Of a stretch of DNA of 64,000 nucleotides, positions 34,592 through 45,387 are shown piece after piece. A program made the position numbers and the translations under genes. How positions within the stretch are numbered: the first letter of the stretch is position 1; every line of letters begins with the position of its first letter. The notes beneath the pieces are model-generated. The model was not told the origin of the DNA, did not search any database, and was given only the letters and a program-made list of their open reading frames with translations. This DNA comes from Corinectria fuckeliana (Eukaryota; Ascomycota; Sordariomycetes; Hypocreales; Nectriaceae). The stretch covers positions 310,001 to 374,000 of the forward strand of contig WPDH01000100.1 in NCBI GenBank assembly GCA_019137255.1, read 5' to 3'.

Positions 34592-36057
34592 TCAGCCCCT
34601 GGAGTAGAAGCGCATCTCTGCAGCACCGACGTCGAAGACGGCCAGCACGTTCTGGAGGAACACATCGCCTAAGATGTACGGCCCGGGGCCTCCACTGGAA
34701 ATTCCACAGGCACATAGCCCCGTCAGCGGATCAACAAGGTCCTGGTATATCAAGTCGGCCCGGTTTATCCAAAACTTGACCCCGGATATGACGACTGCGA
34801 ACCGCGGTGCCACGGCGTCGCAAGGCACGAAATACGCCCCCCATTGGTAAAGGTACATGGCCCGAGGCTGGAAGGCAGCAGCAATCGCCTCGGCAAGATC
34901 TGTCCCGAACGATCAGCATCAAGAAGCAACTGGAAGGGGGCTGTTGCATTTACGAGGGGGGAGATGTATCATGGTGGTTCCAGTGTCGACGATGTAGGGG
35001 TATTTGGTTGTGTCCGTTGCGAGCCCCCACGCTATACCATCCGGGATGATGGTATAGAAGGAATACTCCCAGGCTGTTTCGTCCTGCTCGGCCAAGTTTG
35101 CCTATTGATATGATCAGGAACTGCGAATGGCTGGCACTCAGAATGCTGCACAACTGGGACAAGACTTACAATGATGAGATCCGTGGAGGCTTTGGCTTTG
35201 TGGTTCCACATCATAGGAGGCAGTCCTCCCCAAGTCAGGATTCCGCTACTCGAGTTCCTCATGATAGCCACACTAAAGACGGGGTCAATCGATCCTTGGG
35301 AAACTGCCCTTGTCAAAAATGGTGTGTATGGAATGGCAAGGAAGGGCTCTTCCTCGCCCACCTGGCCATAATAGGCACTGGTGATTGATGGGTAGGCGAG
35401 GCCAAGAATGCCGACGGTGACGTTGTTACCGTGCCAGTAGGTCTTATTGGCGAGGCCAACCTGCTGCTCAGTCACAACCAGGCCGCCGCACGAGATATCC
35501 GACAGCCCCATGGGGCCAGAAACCTCCTCGCCTGACCCATACGAGAGAAAGAAGTGCACTCCTTCCACTTCGCCGTGTCGAAATTCGCGTATGTGCGGAT
35601 TGCCGAAGGCACACGCAGACTGTGCATGTCTGTTTCCCAAGGCGTCCTCGCACCTGAAGCCCGACTTGGCTGCCCATGTGTCGGAGCTCCCCGTATCAAA
35701 GAGAAGCCACACCGGCGTGTCATCCCACTCGCATTGGATGGCATACTGCGTGGAGAAGTCACCCACAGTGGAAATATTTTGGAACTTCCCAGGCAATGCG
35801 ATGCCCGCACGCGTAAGGGCAGAAGCACCAGGGTATTCATGAGTATAGGTCTTTGCTTTGAGATTTTCGAGGCGGGAGAAAAGCAGACTGGTGCGGTCAT
35901 TGGTAGGATGTGAGATGGCCTCGACTCGCTGGAAGGTGATGCCGTTCATTGGCTTTGACAGATCCCAGTCCGCATGGCTAGTTTCAGCCTCGGGAAGGCC
36001 TGTCAATGCGGGACAAACAAGGGCAAAGAGAGGGGGCAAAGAATTTCTCAGCTTCAT
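34592..36057 (-). CDS. pepsin-like aspartyl protease, probably secreted
   Basis: Three exons: 36057-35170, 35101-34954 and 34899-34592, introns 68 and 54 bp, 447 aa. The N-terminus MKLRNSLPPLFALVCPALTG is a signal-peptide candidate. A propeptide-like region of about 90 residues follows. The first active-site motif LLFDTGSSDTW and the flap-like YGSG lie in exon 1, and the second motif YIVDTGTTM in exon 2, so both catalytic aspartates are present. Near the C-terminus GPYILGDVFLQNVLAVFD matches the family's ILGD-x-FL-x2-Y-x-VFD pattern. Two cysteines bracket the loop after the first Asp (RCEDALGNRHAQSAC). No GPI-like tail is seen, so secretion or vacuolar delivery is more likely than membrane anchoring. 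The intron joins keep frame throughout. Confidence 0.88.
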
Positions 36058-38360
36058 GATAGCAAGGTCGGCGGCGATTGACGGCTCTTATTCGATTTCG
36101 AGAGTCCACTTAGTTCTCAACACTGAGAGCTTTCAGCAAGCGTCGCAAAGAAGTTCTCAAATTTCTGACACTGCAGCAGGTCATGGGAGTCTAAACAAGA
36201 ACTCGAGCTTTCCTGATGTACTGGTGCTGGTGCTGGTGCTGGTGCGCCTAGTTTGCGCAGGGGGTATTGACCAACCCAGAAAAAGGAGCATACGAAGCAT
36301 TCCTAGAGGGGACGGCGTTGTGGGAGTTGCCATGTTTCTATGATTTGTACAAAAGTAACGGCATGACGACATCTTTTTAGCGACGGCTAGGTATCAGGAC
36401 ACGAGAGTCGAATCCTAAGCCGAGAGGCTTCTGTGTCTGTGAACCCGTGCAAGGCAGTGAGTGTTCTTGTGGGTTCCGTTTCAACGGTTTCCAACATGGA
36501 CGTCGTACCGATCTTGGATCAGAAACAACGGATTATGATGAGACAGTCAACGGCTATGAGATGAGACTGCTCTCGTCTCTTGACATTCTTCACATTCTTA
36601 CATTGGATGCGATAACTAATTCGGACTTCAGAGGCATTAACATGCCCATTGTTCAACCACGAATCATTCAAAAGCTGCCGACAGAACATGCCCAAACCTG
36701 GCAGTTCTCTGCTCGTTTTGTTCGGTAGGTTGATCATGTATACCGTTGCCGTGTCCCGGTCGTGACTCAGTTTTGCTGTAACGGATGTCACGAGCGAGAC
36801 AAACTACGAGGCATTAGACGGAAGTCGCTAAACAATCCATCATACTGCGGCTTACAGTCGAGTTAGTTGGATGTAGCACGCGCAGATGACATAGCACTTG
36901 GCCAACATAAGCCCCTTTCCACCAGCGAAGTTATTCGTGCCCCTAGCAATACGAATACTCGTTCGCACCGATGCTGGGTCGTTTCTTACGGTTACATTCG
37001 CCAATCGCCGTTGTGCTGTGCTACTGTCAAACCCCTGAGTCTAGCAAGATGTCGTCACCGAAGTGTCTCCCTTGTCTGAGAGCCAGCTTGTGTAAGTATG
37101 GATGTGACGCCTCACCAACAGGTTCGTTGCCGTAGGAAGCGTGAAGATGTGCTCAGTACATAGCAATGCACGAGAGGCTTGCCAGACTAATCGGGCCTTT
37201 GCTAACGCTGGACGATGACGAGCATCGGCTCAGTGTAGCGTAGTGGCTGGCGTTGCTCTTCCTGGCTGACAGATTCTTGCTCTACTCTTTCTTGGCAACG
37301 GCTTCCTGGATCAACAAGGGCCGGTGCGTTTATCTTGTCCCTGCGCTTGTGCGGCATTCTTTTGGTGTATAGCGGCGGCAATCTCACAGCCGATAATCTC
37401 ACGGCTTACATTTGGTGGTGGCCAAGTGGGAAACCTAGCCACTCCTAGTGGTTTGTTGAATCAAGCGCTGACTTGTAGTTCTGTGCATGCCATAATTGGG
37501 CACTTGTGTGGGGGGCCAATGCGAACATCTTCGTTCCAGGACCTTATGCATCCGAGAATATGTCTTCGAGACGGCGGTGGTGGTGGCGGTGGCCAACCGT
37601 TGCCATGTTTGGAGGCAGCTTAGAGTAGTCTAGATAACTCGGCCGACAGCTTAAGCTGGCCAGACGTGATCGGGATCACACCAAGGGAGTTGGAAAAAAA
37701 CACGGCCGGTCTCCTCGCTAAATTTGCATGGACAGAGCGGCGGTGTTTCATTCAACCCGCATGCACACTAGCCGGGGGGCGAAGCAGGCAAAGGACCCAA
37801 AGTCCAAAGTTGCTTATGTAGGACTCAACTACTAAACAGATCGACACAGCCCTATTTCATCCCTGACATCACTTTAACTCGCCAACCCTTAGACCGTGGA
37901 GACGGCACAGCGCACGGCGGTGAAGACGAGAGACGTTGGGCACGGATCGGCTCTGCCCCGTGGGCTTAGCAGGATGGCGCTCCGCCTCATGACTTCACTA
38001 GATCCATAGTCTTTGGCGCTGCGGCTTTGGTAAAGGTGGGCGAGAGATGCTATGCCAGGGATGTGCTGCGCCAAAATCTCTCGTCAGATTCTAGCTAAGG
38101 GGGTTTTCGGCAAGCCGATATCTAGGTTGGGATCTTAGAGCCCAGAGAACGGGATTGAGATGCCGGCGAGGCCAATGGTTGGGAAGTCATTCATGGTTGA
38201 TCCTGCGTGAAGGAGTTTATATAGTTGGAGTGTGGGCATGATCACCCCGTCCCTATGCTGCATAGCCAGTCTCCCCCTTGTTTGACGTACACGCTCCTCC
38301 GCTCAAGCATTTATCCTCACTGGCGCTTTGTTAACATTGTTCTTCCCGTATACTTACAAC
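36058..38360. other. 2.3 kb spacer between the protease and the glycosyltransferase
   Basis: No gene supported; frames are short and dissimilar to known families. A (CTGGTG)4 repeat lies at 36221-36245. Confidence 0.5.
36221..36245. repeat. (CTGGTG)4 short tandem repeat
   Basis: Four head-to-tail copies of a 6 bp unit in the protease upstream region. Confidence 0.85.
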
Positions 38361-39767
38361 ATGACCACCGCCAACCCCGTGGCCAACCTGGCCGGCGACA
38401 TCAAAAAGGCTTCCGTGATGGACTCCAGCTCAGCCGAGAAGCCATACCTCGTGTTCGCCGCGGCCCCCGCCGATGGCCACACCATCCCCCCGTCCAGGAT
38501 CGCGGCCGAGCTCATCAAGCGCGGCTACGAGGTCACCTTCATCGGCGGCGAGCCGTACGAGGACATGCTCAGAGGCATCGGCGCCGACTTCGTGCCTGTC
38601 CCCGGCCTGTTCACGCCCGGCATGGTCGAGGAGCGCAACGCCATCCCCGCCGGCATCCCGCGCCTGCTGCACGACATGAGGACCATCTTGATCGGCAAGA
38701 CGGCCGAGCGCTGGCAGCTCCTCACCCGGGTCCTCGAGCGCCTGCGCGCCGAGATGCCCGGCCGCGAGATCGTCGTCGTCAACGAGACCCTCTTCATGGG
38801 CGCCAACCCGCTCGTCCTGGGCGCGCCGCTGCCCAAGGGCTTCGCCACCCGGCCCAAGGTCGTCAACCTGCACGCCGTGCCGTACGCCGGAATGAGCATC
38901 GACACGGGCCCCATCGGCCCCGGGCTGCCCCCGGACGCCTCCGAGTCCGGCCGCGCGCGCAATCAGCTCATCAACCAGATGATGGTGGCCGGGCCGTTCG
39001 CCGAGCTCATCGCGGAGCAGGACCAGATCCTCAAGGCCCTCGGCACGACTGAGGTGCTCACGCCCGAGGTGCCTTTCCACCACTGGATGCTCATGCACGA
39101 CACGACGCTGCAGCTGTGCCCGCCCAGCCTCGAGTACCCGCGCTCCGACATGCCGCCCAACGTCGTTTTCGCCGGGTGCCTGACGCCGCGGCCCATGGCG
39201 GCCGACTTCAAGTACCCGGAGTGGTGGGCGGACGTGACGCGCGGCGACCGCAAAGTCGTGACGGTGACGCAGGGCACCGTGGCCAACGACTACACGGACC
39301 TGGTGATACCGTCGCTGGAGGCCCTCGCCGGCCGGGACGACCTGCTCGTCGTGGCGATCCTCGGCCACCGCGGCGTCGGGCTGCCGGCGTCGGTGCCGGT
39401 GCCGGCCAACGCGCGCGTGGTGGATTACCTGCCGTACGACGCGGTGCTGCCGCACTCGTCGGCGTTCGTGATGAACGCGGGCTACGGCGGGTTCCTGCAC
39501 GGGGTGACCAACGGGGTGCCGATGGTGCTGGCGGGCGACAGCGAGGACAAGCCGGAGATTGCGATGCGCGGGTCGTGGAGCGGCGTGGCCGTCAACCTGC
39601 GGACCGGCCGGCCGAGCGCCGCGGCCGTGCGGGCCGGCGTGGAGCGGGTGCTCGGCGACCCGGCCTTCAAGACGCGCATCGACGAGGTGCGGCGCGAGAA
39701 CGAGGCTCTGGGCGTGTTCGATGTGGTCGAGAGGGAGATCCTGGCGGTGCGCGAGGTGGCAGTTTGA
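38361..39767 (+). CDS. GT1-family glycosyltransferase, bacterial MGT-like
   Basis: Intronless, 468 aa, very GC-rich (third positions nearly all G or C). A GT-B fold is indicated by an N-terminal half starting PYLVFAAAPADGHTIPPSRIAAEL, where the Asp-Gly-His placing corresponds to the catalytic His of GT1 enzymes. A C-terminal donor-binding half has VTQGTVAN, then VVDYLPYDAVLPHSSAFV, NAGYGGFLHGVTNGVPM and the characteristic EDKPEIAMRGSWSGVAVNLRTG. That last motif, with Glu-Asp-Lys-Pro in place of the plant or animal UGT Asp-Gln, is typical of bacterial and some fungal macrolide-glycosyltransferase-like enzymes. Such enzymes transfer sugar from a nucleotide donor to small acceptors; the acceptor cannot be read from the sequence. 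No signal peptide or membrane anchor is seen, so the protein is cytosolic. An upstream in-frame stretch exists, but the ATG at 38361 (context ACAACATG) is the first plausible one. Confidence 0.85.
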   Translation: MTTANPVANLAGDIKKASVMDSSSAEKPYLVFAAAPADGHTIPPSRIAAELIKRGYEVTFIGGEPYEDMLRGIGADFVPVPGLFTPGMVEERNAIPAGIPRLLHDMRTILIGKTAERWQLLTRVLERLRAEMPGREIVVVNETLFMGANPLVLGAPLPKGFATRPKVVNLHAVPYAGMSIDTGPIGPGLPPDASESGRARNQLINQMMVAGPFAELIAEQDQILKALGTTEVLTPEVPFHHWMLMHDTTLQLCPPSLEYPRSDMPPNVVFAGCLTPRPMAADFKYPEWWADVTRGDRKVVTVTQGTVANDYTDLVIPSLEALAGRDDLLVVAILGHRGVGLPASVPVPANARVVDYLPYDAVLPHSSAFVMNAGYGGFLHGVTNGVPMVLAGDSEDKPEIAMRGSWSGVAVNLRTGRPSAAAVRAGVERVLGDPAFKTRIDEVRRENEALGVFDVVEREILAVREVAV

Positions 39768-40172
39768 TTTGCTCCAGGTTCAAGTTGTGACTGAGGGGAG
39801 GCAAAGGGATGAGCAACGCGTTAGGAAGTAGTGGTCAGATGGGCTTGAAAGCGCAGGTATTATTATATAATAAGGGAAAGACATGGTCCATATATAATTA
39901 GGGAGTAGAAGACGAAATGCAGAATTACGAACCTAGACTATGAAATTCCCTGGTGCTCACTCAGCTTGGCCAGGGCGCTATCAACTTATGCAACTATACC
40001 TTGGTGACACCGAGCATTGTTTTCGACCTAGTGATTATGCCTACATGATTGACTGGGGCGTCGTACATACCCAATGCAAATAAATTATAGAAATTATGTA
40101 TCATCTCCTCCCGCGTCAGTTGCTGCTCGGTGATAGGTAATTAGGCTTAAATCCCGTCGGGGTTCTTTTCAA

Positions 40173-40193
40173 GGGACGGGACGGGACGGGACG
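40173..40193. repeat. (GGGAC)4 short tandem repeat
   Basis: Head-to-tail 5 bp units in non-coding DNA; no further meaning is evident. Confidence 0.8.
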
Positions 40194-41095
40194 GTACAGG
40201 AGAGGCTAAAGGCGGCTTGTGACTGATGGGAAGGGCAGTGCTTCTGAGACATGGCTCCTGATCTGTCACTTCGACAAGACGGCAGGCAAGGTGGTTAATT
40301 ACTCATCTGTAAGAGCAGACACTCGGGCTGAACAAAAAAAGCAACTGTTTCGGGATGCCAAGAGCATCTTGCCCCGGACCTATCCATCTGGTCAGATCCC
40401 CCACCGACATGAATCAGGTGCAGCAAATCCTCAATCTCACATGCGGAGGAGATGGAGGGGCGAGCGGGATGTAATAATGTCCATGTACTGTAGATAATAG
40501 ACTGTCGCTATTGGCGCCATCGGAGTTTGTGGGGATGGGGCAAGCTAACCGCTGGCTGCGATGGAGGCTTGTGGCTTGGACAGCTTGTGTATCTCGCTCG
40601 AGTCTGGACTTGTCCTCTCAGTGATCTATCATATCTGCCCAGGTTCGTAAACAGTGATGCAGGAGGGGAAAGAAAAAGTCTGGAGTTCTTGTTGGCGTTG
40701 GTTGTTGGTGTTATTGATGCTCGGGGCGGTTTCAAACGTGCAAGTCCATAGATGGATGGATGTGCCTTGGCTGACTCTACATGTCCATTACCCAGGGAGC
40801 ATCTGCTTTCCCCGGGTGTCCTATTCTCCCACTGGGATATCCTGAGTCACCGCATACATTTGCTTCTAGTGCCGCCTTTCCTTCTCCTCCTCTCAGGACA
40901 TGCCAGCTCAGAGACACCTAAAGGCGGTGACGAAGAAAAAAACCACACAACGCTGCCCCCCGTCGAAAAAAGGAAAGAAAAGACTCCTTGCGCCGTCTTA
41001 GCACGACGCCGCGGCCCAGGCTAGTCTCCCTTGCCCTTCTTCTGGTCGGGCTACTCAATGCTCAGCCGCTCGAATTTTGAAGGTGGAGGGCTGGG

Positions 41096-41130
41096 TTTGT
41101 CTTGTCTTGTCTTGTCTTGTCCTGTCTTGG
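41096..41130. repeat. (CTTGT)n tandem repeat
   Basis: About six or seven near-perfect 5 bp units, one with a T-to-C change, in non-coding DNA. Confidence 0.85.
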
Positions 41131-41776
41131 GACACGGCACCGCGAGTATCGCATCCTTGCGTCTCGACTCCGCTGCGAATACAAGACGGTAGATACGCTT
41201 GTTAAAAAGTTCCCTTTTTGAGCGGGAGTTTCTCCTTTTTGGTACCAAGTAATCTGTCATATTTGTAGCCCTTTTCTCCCCTCCTTGCTTTGCCTTGGTA
41301 GCTGGCCCCGCTCACCCGCCTCTTTTCTCTCTGTGTGTTCCTCGTCGAAAGCAAAGCAAAGCCAAACGAAAGACAGGTCACAGCAGCAATGGCATGCCAT
41401 CAAGGTACATTCTGAACGGCTTAGAAACTTTACTACTAGTACAAGTGGAATCTTCCAATCCTCAGCCCGTGGACGGCACGAAATTGCCCGACCGCAACTT
41501 ATACGTCACTAATAGTACATAGACTATACATGTTTACCGCCCTGGCCGCCCAACTACTAAGGTATCCAACCTTTCAACCACCACTCTCCCTCCCTCCCCT
41601 TCTACAACAACAGCAAAAGAAAGGGATTCAAAGCTGAATGGACCTGCCTGCCACCTCTGACTGCACTCGTTCCGCCTCTCCATCAGCATCCTACTACCCA
41701 TCTGCTTCATCCAAAGACGCCGTGAGCCCCTTCTCTTCCCTCTCTTCCCCGTCAAACCATCGTCAACCATGGCATC

Positions 41777-43126
41777 ATGACGGGAACGCTCATCCCGCCG
41801 TGGTATCAGGCCGACCGGCCCTCATGCGATGACCTTGTCATCGTGAGCATCGTCTGGGGCCTATCCCTCGGGCTGTCTGCCTTTGGCGTCATCCGCGCCG
41901 GCAACCAGACCTACCACCAGTGGCAGCGCACTCGCAGGGTCACGGCGTACATGGTCTTCATCTGGCTCGAGTTGATCGTGAGCACAATCATAGGAGGTAT
42001 CGGATGGGGGCACGTTTACGGGAGTATTCCACCGAGGTGAACTCAGATCTCCTCAAGACATGTCATGTCGACTCTGAGCTGACCGAAGGCCTTGAATAGC
42101 TTCGAATTGTTCTTCTTCATCAGTATGAGACCCCAACACCAATACCAGCTGCCATCTCCCCTTTTGCTCTTTCTAACGGGCGCCACAGTCGTCCTCTGGA
42201 TCTTCCAAGTCCACTGCATTATGCAAATCATCATCAACCGCATAGCCCTTCTCGCCGTCTCCCCTTCCACTGTTCGTCGCCTCCGATGGGGTGTCTTTTG
42301 TGTCCTCGCTGTCATCAACGTTGGTGTCGCCATCGTCTGGATCCCCACGCGCCTCCAGATCAACCCGACCTGGATCCGCGTCAACAACATCTATGATCGC
42401 CTCGAGAAGGCCATCTTCGCCGTCATGGACGTTGGCCTCAACCTCTGCTTCGTCCATCTCGTCCGATCTTCGCTCATCGAGTACGGCTTGACCAAGTATG
42501 TTCTACTGTATCGATTCAGCCTGGCCATGATTGTTCTGTCCCTTACCATGGATGTGAGTTGCGGAGCCCGCAGAGGGAAACGAGCTTAGTCTTGGCTGAC
42601 TCTTGGATACAGATCCTCATAATTGCGACAATGTCCCTGAACAACACATTCCTGTGCGTCCAGGTCCTACTATTGCCACGCCATGACCATCTGCTAACGA
42701 CTTGACAGATACGTCATCTTCCACCCGCTCGCCTACCTCGTCAAACTACACATCGAACTCTCCATGGCCGACCTCATTGTCAAGATCGTCAAGCACGCTG
42801 GCAGCGACCTCACCTGTAACTGCACCTGCCACCCTAGCAACGTCCACCCATTCGTTCACGACCTATCCGCCCAGCCTCGATACAACGCCCCCGCCAAACT
42901 CAGTCCCATCGCTTCCCTGCGCGACCGGATGCGCCATCCCTGGCCCGCGCCTCTACGCATCTTCCGCCGCGAAGACGACGAGGATGACACGCATACGTCC
43001 CCCAGGAACAGCAACGGCCTGCACAGGTTTCCCCAAACGGAAGAGCTACCCTGGCGTTCGCACTCGTACCCATCGCAACCGCCGCGCAAGGATTCGGGAT
43101 ATGGGGTATCGAGCGTGACGAGTTAG
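41777..43126 (+). CDS. fungal seven-transmembrane integral membrane protein, orphan
   Basis: Four exons: 41777-42036, 42100-42553, 42613-42653 and 42709-43126, introns 55-63 bp, 390 aa. Seven hydrophobic segments are visible: LVIVSIVWGLSLGLSAFGVI; AYMVFIWLELIVSTIIGGIG; a stretch with LLLFLTGATVVLWIFQVHC; GVFCVLAVINVGVAIVWIP; FAVMDVGLNLCFVHLVRS; FSLAMIVLSLTMDILIIA; and a last one with YVIFHPLAYLVKL. A cytosolic-looking C-terminal tail of about 110 residues follows, with a Cys cluster (CNCTC), acidic stretch and Ser/Pro-rich end. Similar orphan membrane proteins are widespread in filamentous ascomycetes. A G-protein-coupled receptor role is possible from topology only; no CFEM domain or pheromone-receptor signature is seen. 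The 41 bp third exon is supported by frame and membrane continuity. Confidence 0.8.
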
Positions 43127-44142
43127 ACGAGGCAATCAAACACGAGGAAGAGCGACGACCACCAGGACTAATGACGACACGATGGACGAATTGTCAAGCA
43201 TCAACGAGTAGACGACGGATCCATGAGCCGTACTCGTCACCGCACCGTCACCGCCTGGGAGATTCCGGCATCACAAATCTCACCGTTCGCAAACACATCA
43301 CTGTTCGCAGACACAAGAGAAGTGATGCGCTGGTGGCTGCGCCGATGAAGACGAATGGTTGGCAGCTAAAGCAAGCCTTCCCCAGGCTGGCTGAAGCTAC
43401 CGAGATTCGACTGCGCCGGGTCGTCACGGGATGAGGGCCTTCAAACGCCACCGTCAACGCCGACCCTAGGGAATGACCCCAATAGGCCTTGGAGCAACTC
43501 GTCTGCCAAAGCAGAAAACACGTTTAGGGAGAATCGATACAGGTGAAAGAGGTAGTGATGTGTCACTGTGCCTGCCTCCACACATGCGGGCCTCACCCCG
43601 GTGATCGGCCCCACCTACGCCGTCTCTCCCCGGAATCCTTCCATCTCCCGCAATCTCCACCGACACCGCGACCCACTCAGCAACGTACCTATATAGGTCT
43701 ATGTACCTATAACCGTTGTAGAAGCGGTGGTCTACGGTATGAACACATTGGAGCCAAGGTTGGTTCCGTCGGAAATTGCGCCGCTGTGCTGCTTTAGCAA
43801 GCACGGCATCTTTGCATACGTTATCATTTACGGATAGATCCGAGCATGATTCATCTCAAGCGTAAGTTACTTTACCGGCCTTTAGTGTCATGCTCAAAAA
43901 CATGCTGAACCGTATCGTCCCCACAGCCATCATCAATTCACCTATCGACCAGATTAGTTGTGCAATATTGAGCATTCAGCACCAAGTCGACAGCACCGGA
44001 GTCCAGCTGACCTGGCCAAGGATGGGTGCATCACAGCCTACCCTGGACACACTATAATTGGGCAACCTGGTTGACAACTACGCAACTTGGCAAGAACTTC
44101 GACTCCAATCCTAGGACTTTTGTTGTCTACATTTTACAAGCC
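43127..44142. other. spacer
   Basis: No gene supported. The right part is the upstream region of the next gene; the left is the 3' side of the membrane protein gene. Confidence 0.5.
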
Positions 44143-44736
44143 ATGACATTCCTCTTCCAGCCACCCCTCTTCCTCCTCGGGCCTAACGTTGTCCCGCTGA
44201 CCGTAGGAACACCAACAGTCATCATCACAACTCCAATATTCGCAACCCCAACCGTGAGCACCCTCGTTCTCACCACCCCCGTACTGACCGTCCGCCCGAT
44301 CAAATTCAAGGTCGTATTCCACGGCACGCACCACCCCAGCCACGGCCCGGGACCCTTCCACGCCTCCACCGACGCCGTCTACAGCGCGCCACCTAGCCGC
44401 GCCGCGCTCCTCGCGAACTTGTCCTTCTGGGCGCAGCAGCACGGCCTCGGCGACCGCGTGTACTCGGGCCAGGCGCGGCTGCACCTCACCAAGCGCGCTG
44501 TGCCGCCGGTGATGGCCGGGGCCGCGCCGCCGGCCGACGACGTGGTGCGGACGCTCGAGCTGCGTGAGACGCTGCCGGGAGGGGAGCTGGGAGCCGTCTT
44601 TGAGGGGGTTCGGGAGGGGCGGTACGGAGCGGTTTTGGCGGTGGATGTTGATGCTCGCGAGGGGATTGAAATGGAACTGCAGCAGCAGCAGCAGAGGAGC
44701 AGCAACGACGGCGGTGGTGATGGCGGTGATGAGTGA
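44143..44736 (+). CDS. unrecognised protein, 197 aa, Gln-rich end
   Basis: Not recognised. The frame from the ATG at 44143 has a Thr/Val/Pro-rich hydrophobic N-terminal third with repeated TTP and TPTV units. A middle part follows with strong G/C-ending codon bias (for example a Leu-Ser-Phe-Trp-Ala-Gln-Gln-His segment, about residues 86-95), which supports coding, then a hydrophilic part and a CAG-encoded Gln tract followed by Ser/Asn/Asp/Gly. The frame stays open upstream to 44026 without obvious coding character. Immediately after the stop a different frame is open for about 50 codons and reads as an acidic, Lys/Glu-rich tail, so a reading-frame change at the CAG/GGT repeat is possible. No domain or localisation signal is clear. 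Confidence 0.5.
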   Translation: MTFLFQPPLFLLGPNVVPLTVGTPTVIITTPIFATPTVSTLVLTTPVLTVRPIKFKVVFHGTHHPSHGPGPFHASTDAVYSAPPSRAALLANLSFWAQQHGLGDRVYSGQARLHLTKRAVPPVMAGAAPPADDVVRTLELRETLPGGELGAVFEGVREGRYGAVLAVDVDAREGIEMELQQQQQRSSNDGGGDGGDE

Positions 44737-45182
44737 TGGTGGTGATGGCGTCAACCAGCAGCCAGAGACTAAACCTCCCGCCACTTACGATCTAGAGGAA
44801 AACCAGCCCCGGTACCGTGAGACTCTGACCAAGAAGCCAGAAGAGGAAGACGATGGCGATACAATGACAGAGTCCGCGGGAGTTGCAAATAGTTAATCAC
44901 AGGTAGCTACCTACCTACCCAGTCAAAAACCCCTGAATCGAGTTGAACCACCTTAACATATCTAGTCCAATGTCCTATTGAAGCCCACAACGTTAAACAA
45001 GACCCTATTAGTTGAACGAGCGAGGTTTCGCCCTCTGATGCCTCTGCTAGCTTCGCCAATCACGGCTCGTTGCTGATAGCTGATGAGGAGAGAGTGAAGT
45101 GAGAGTGAGCAACTGCCCGTCTTGTTGCAGCTGGCTGACAGGTTCAACTCTCTCTTGACTTGACGAATCGCTTTCTTCTTCT

Positions 45183-45235
<53 letters not shown>

Positions 45236-45387
45236 TCTCTCCTTCACAAACATCATCATCACGATAACGGCTCCTCACCGAACCAGTTCCAAATCTTCCT
45301 CTTCTTCATCCTCGCACAACCAGTTTCAAAGCTCCTCTTCACCCACTCAAGCCCCATCACACATCACAGCAAACCCAGCAGCCAGCC
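44737..45387. other. spacer with a large (CT)n microsatellite
   Basis: No further gene is supported, apart from the open frame noted after the preceding gene up to about 44896. The right part is the promoter and leader of the next gene. Confidence 0.5.
45174..45232. repeat. (CTT)n followed by (CT)23 microsatellite
   Basis: About 13 bases of CTT units run into 46 bases of perfect CT repeat, ending about 155 bp before the start codon at 45388. Long CT tracts are common in fungal promoters and 5' UTRs. Confidence 0.95.

Larger units (their letters stand above)
39768..41776. other. 2 kb spacer with short repeats
   Basis: No gene supported. It contains GGGAC copies at 40173-40193 and CTTGT copies at 41096-41130. 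The last 200 bases are a C/T-rich leader of the next gene, including a tiny upstream frame ATG GCA TCA TGA at 41769-41780 that overlaps the main start. Confidence 0.5.

Noticed and set aside
36370..36430. Second tRNA-like B-box (GAGTCGAATCC)
   Set aside because: No pairing T-stem and no matching A-box arm at the right distance.
38225..39500. Long plus- and minus-strand frames overlapping the glycosyltransferase
   Set aside because: High GC suppresses stop codons; the translations are Arg/Pro/His low-complexity, and only the 38361 frame has family motifs.
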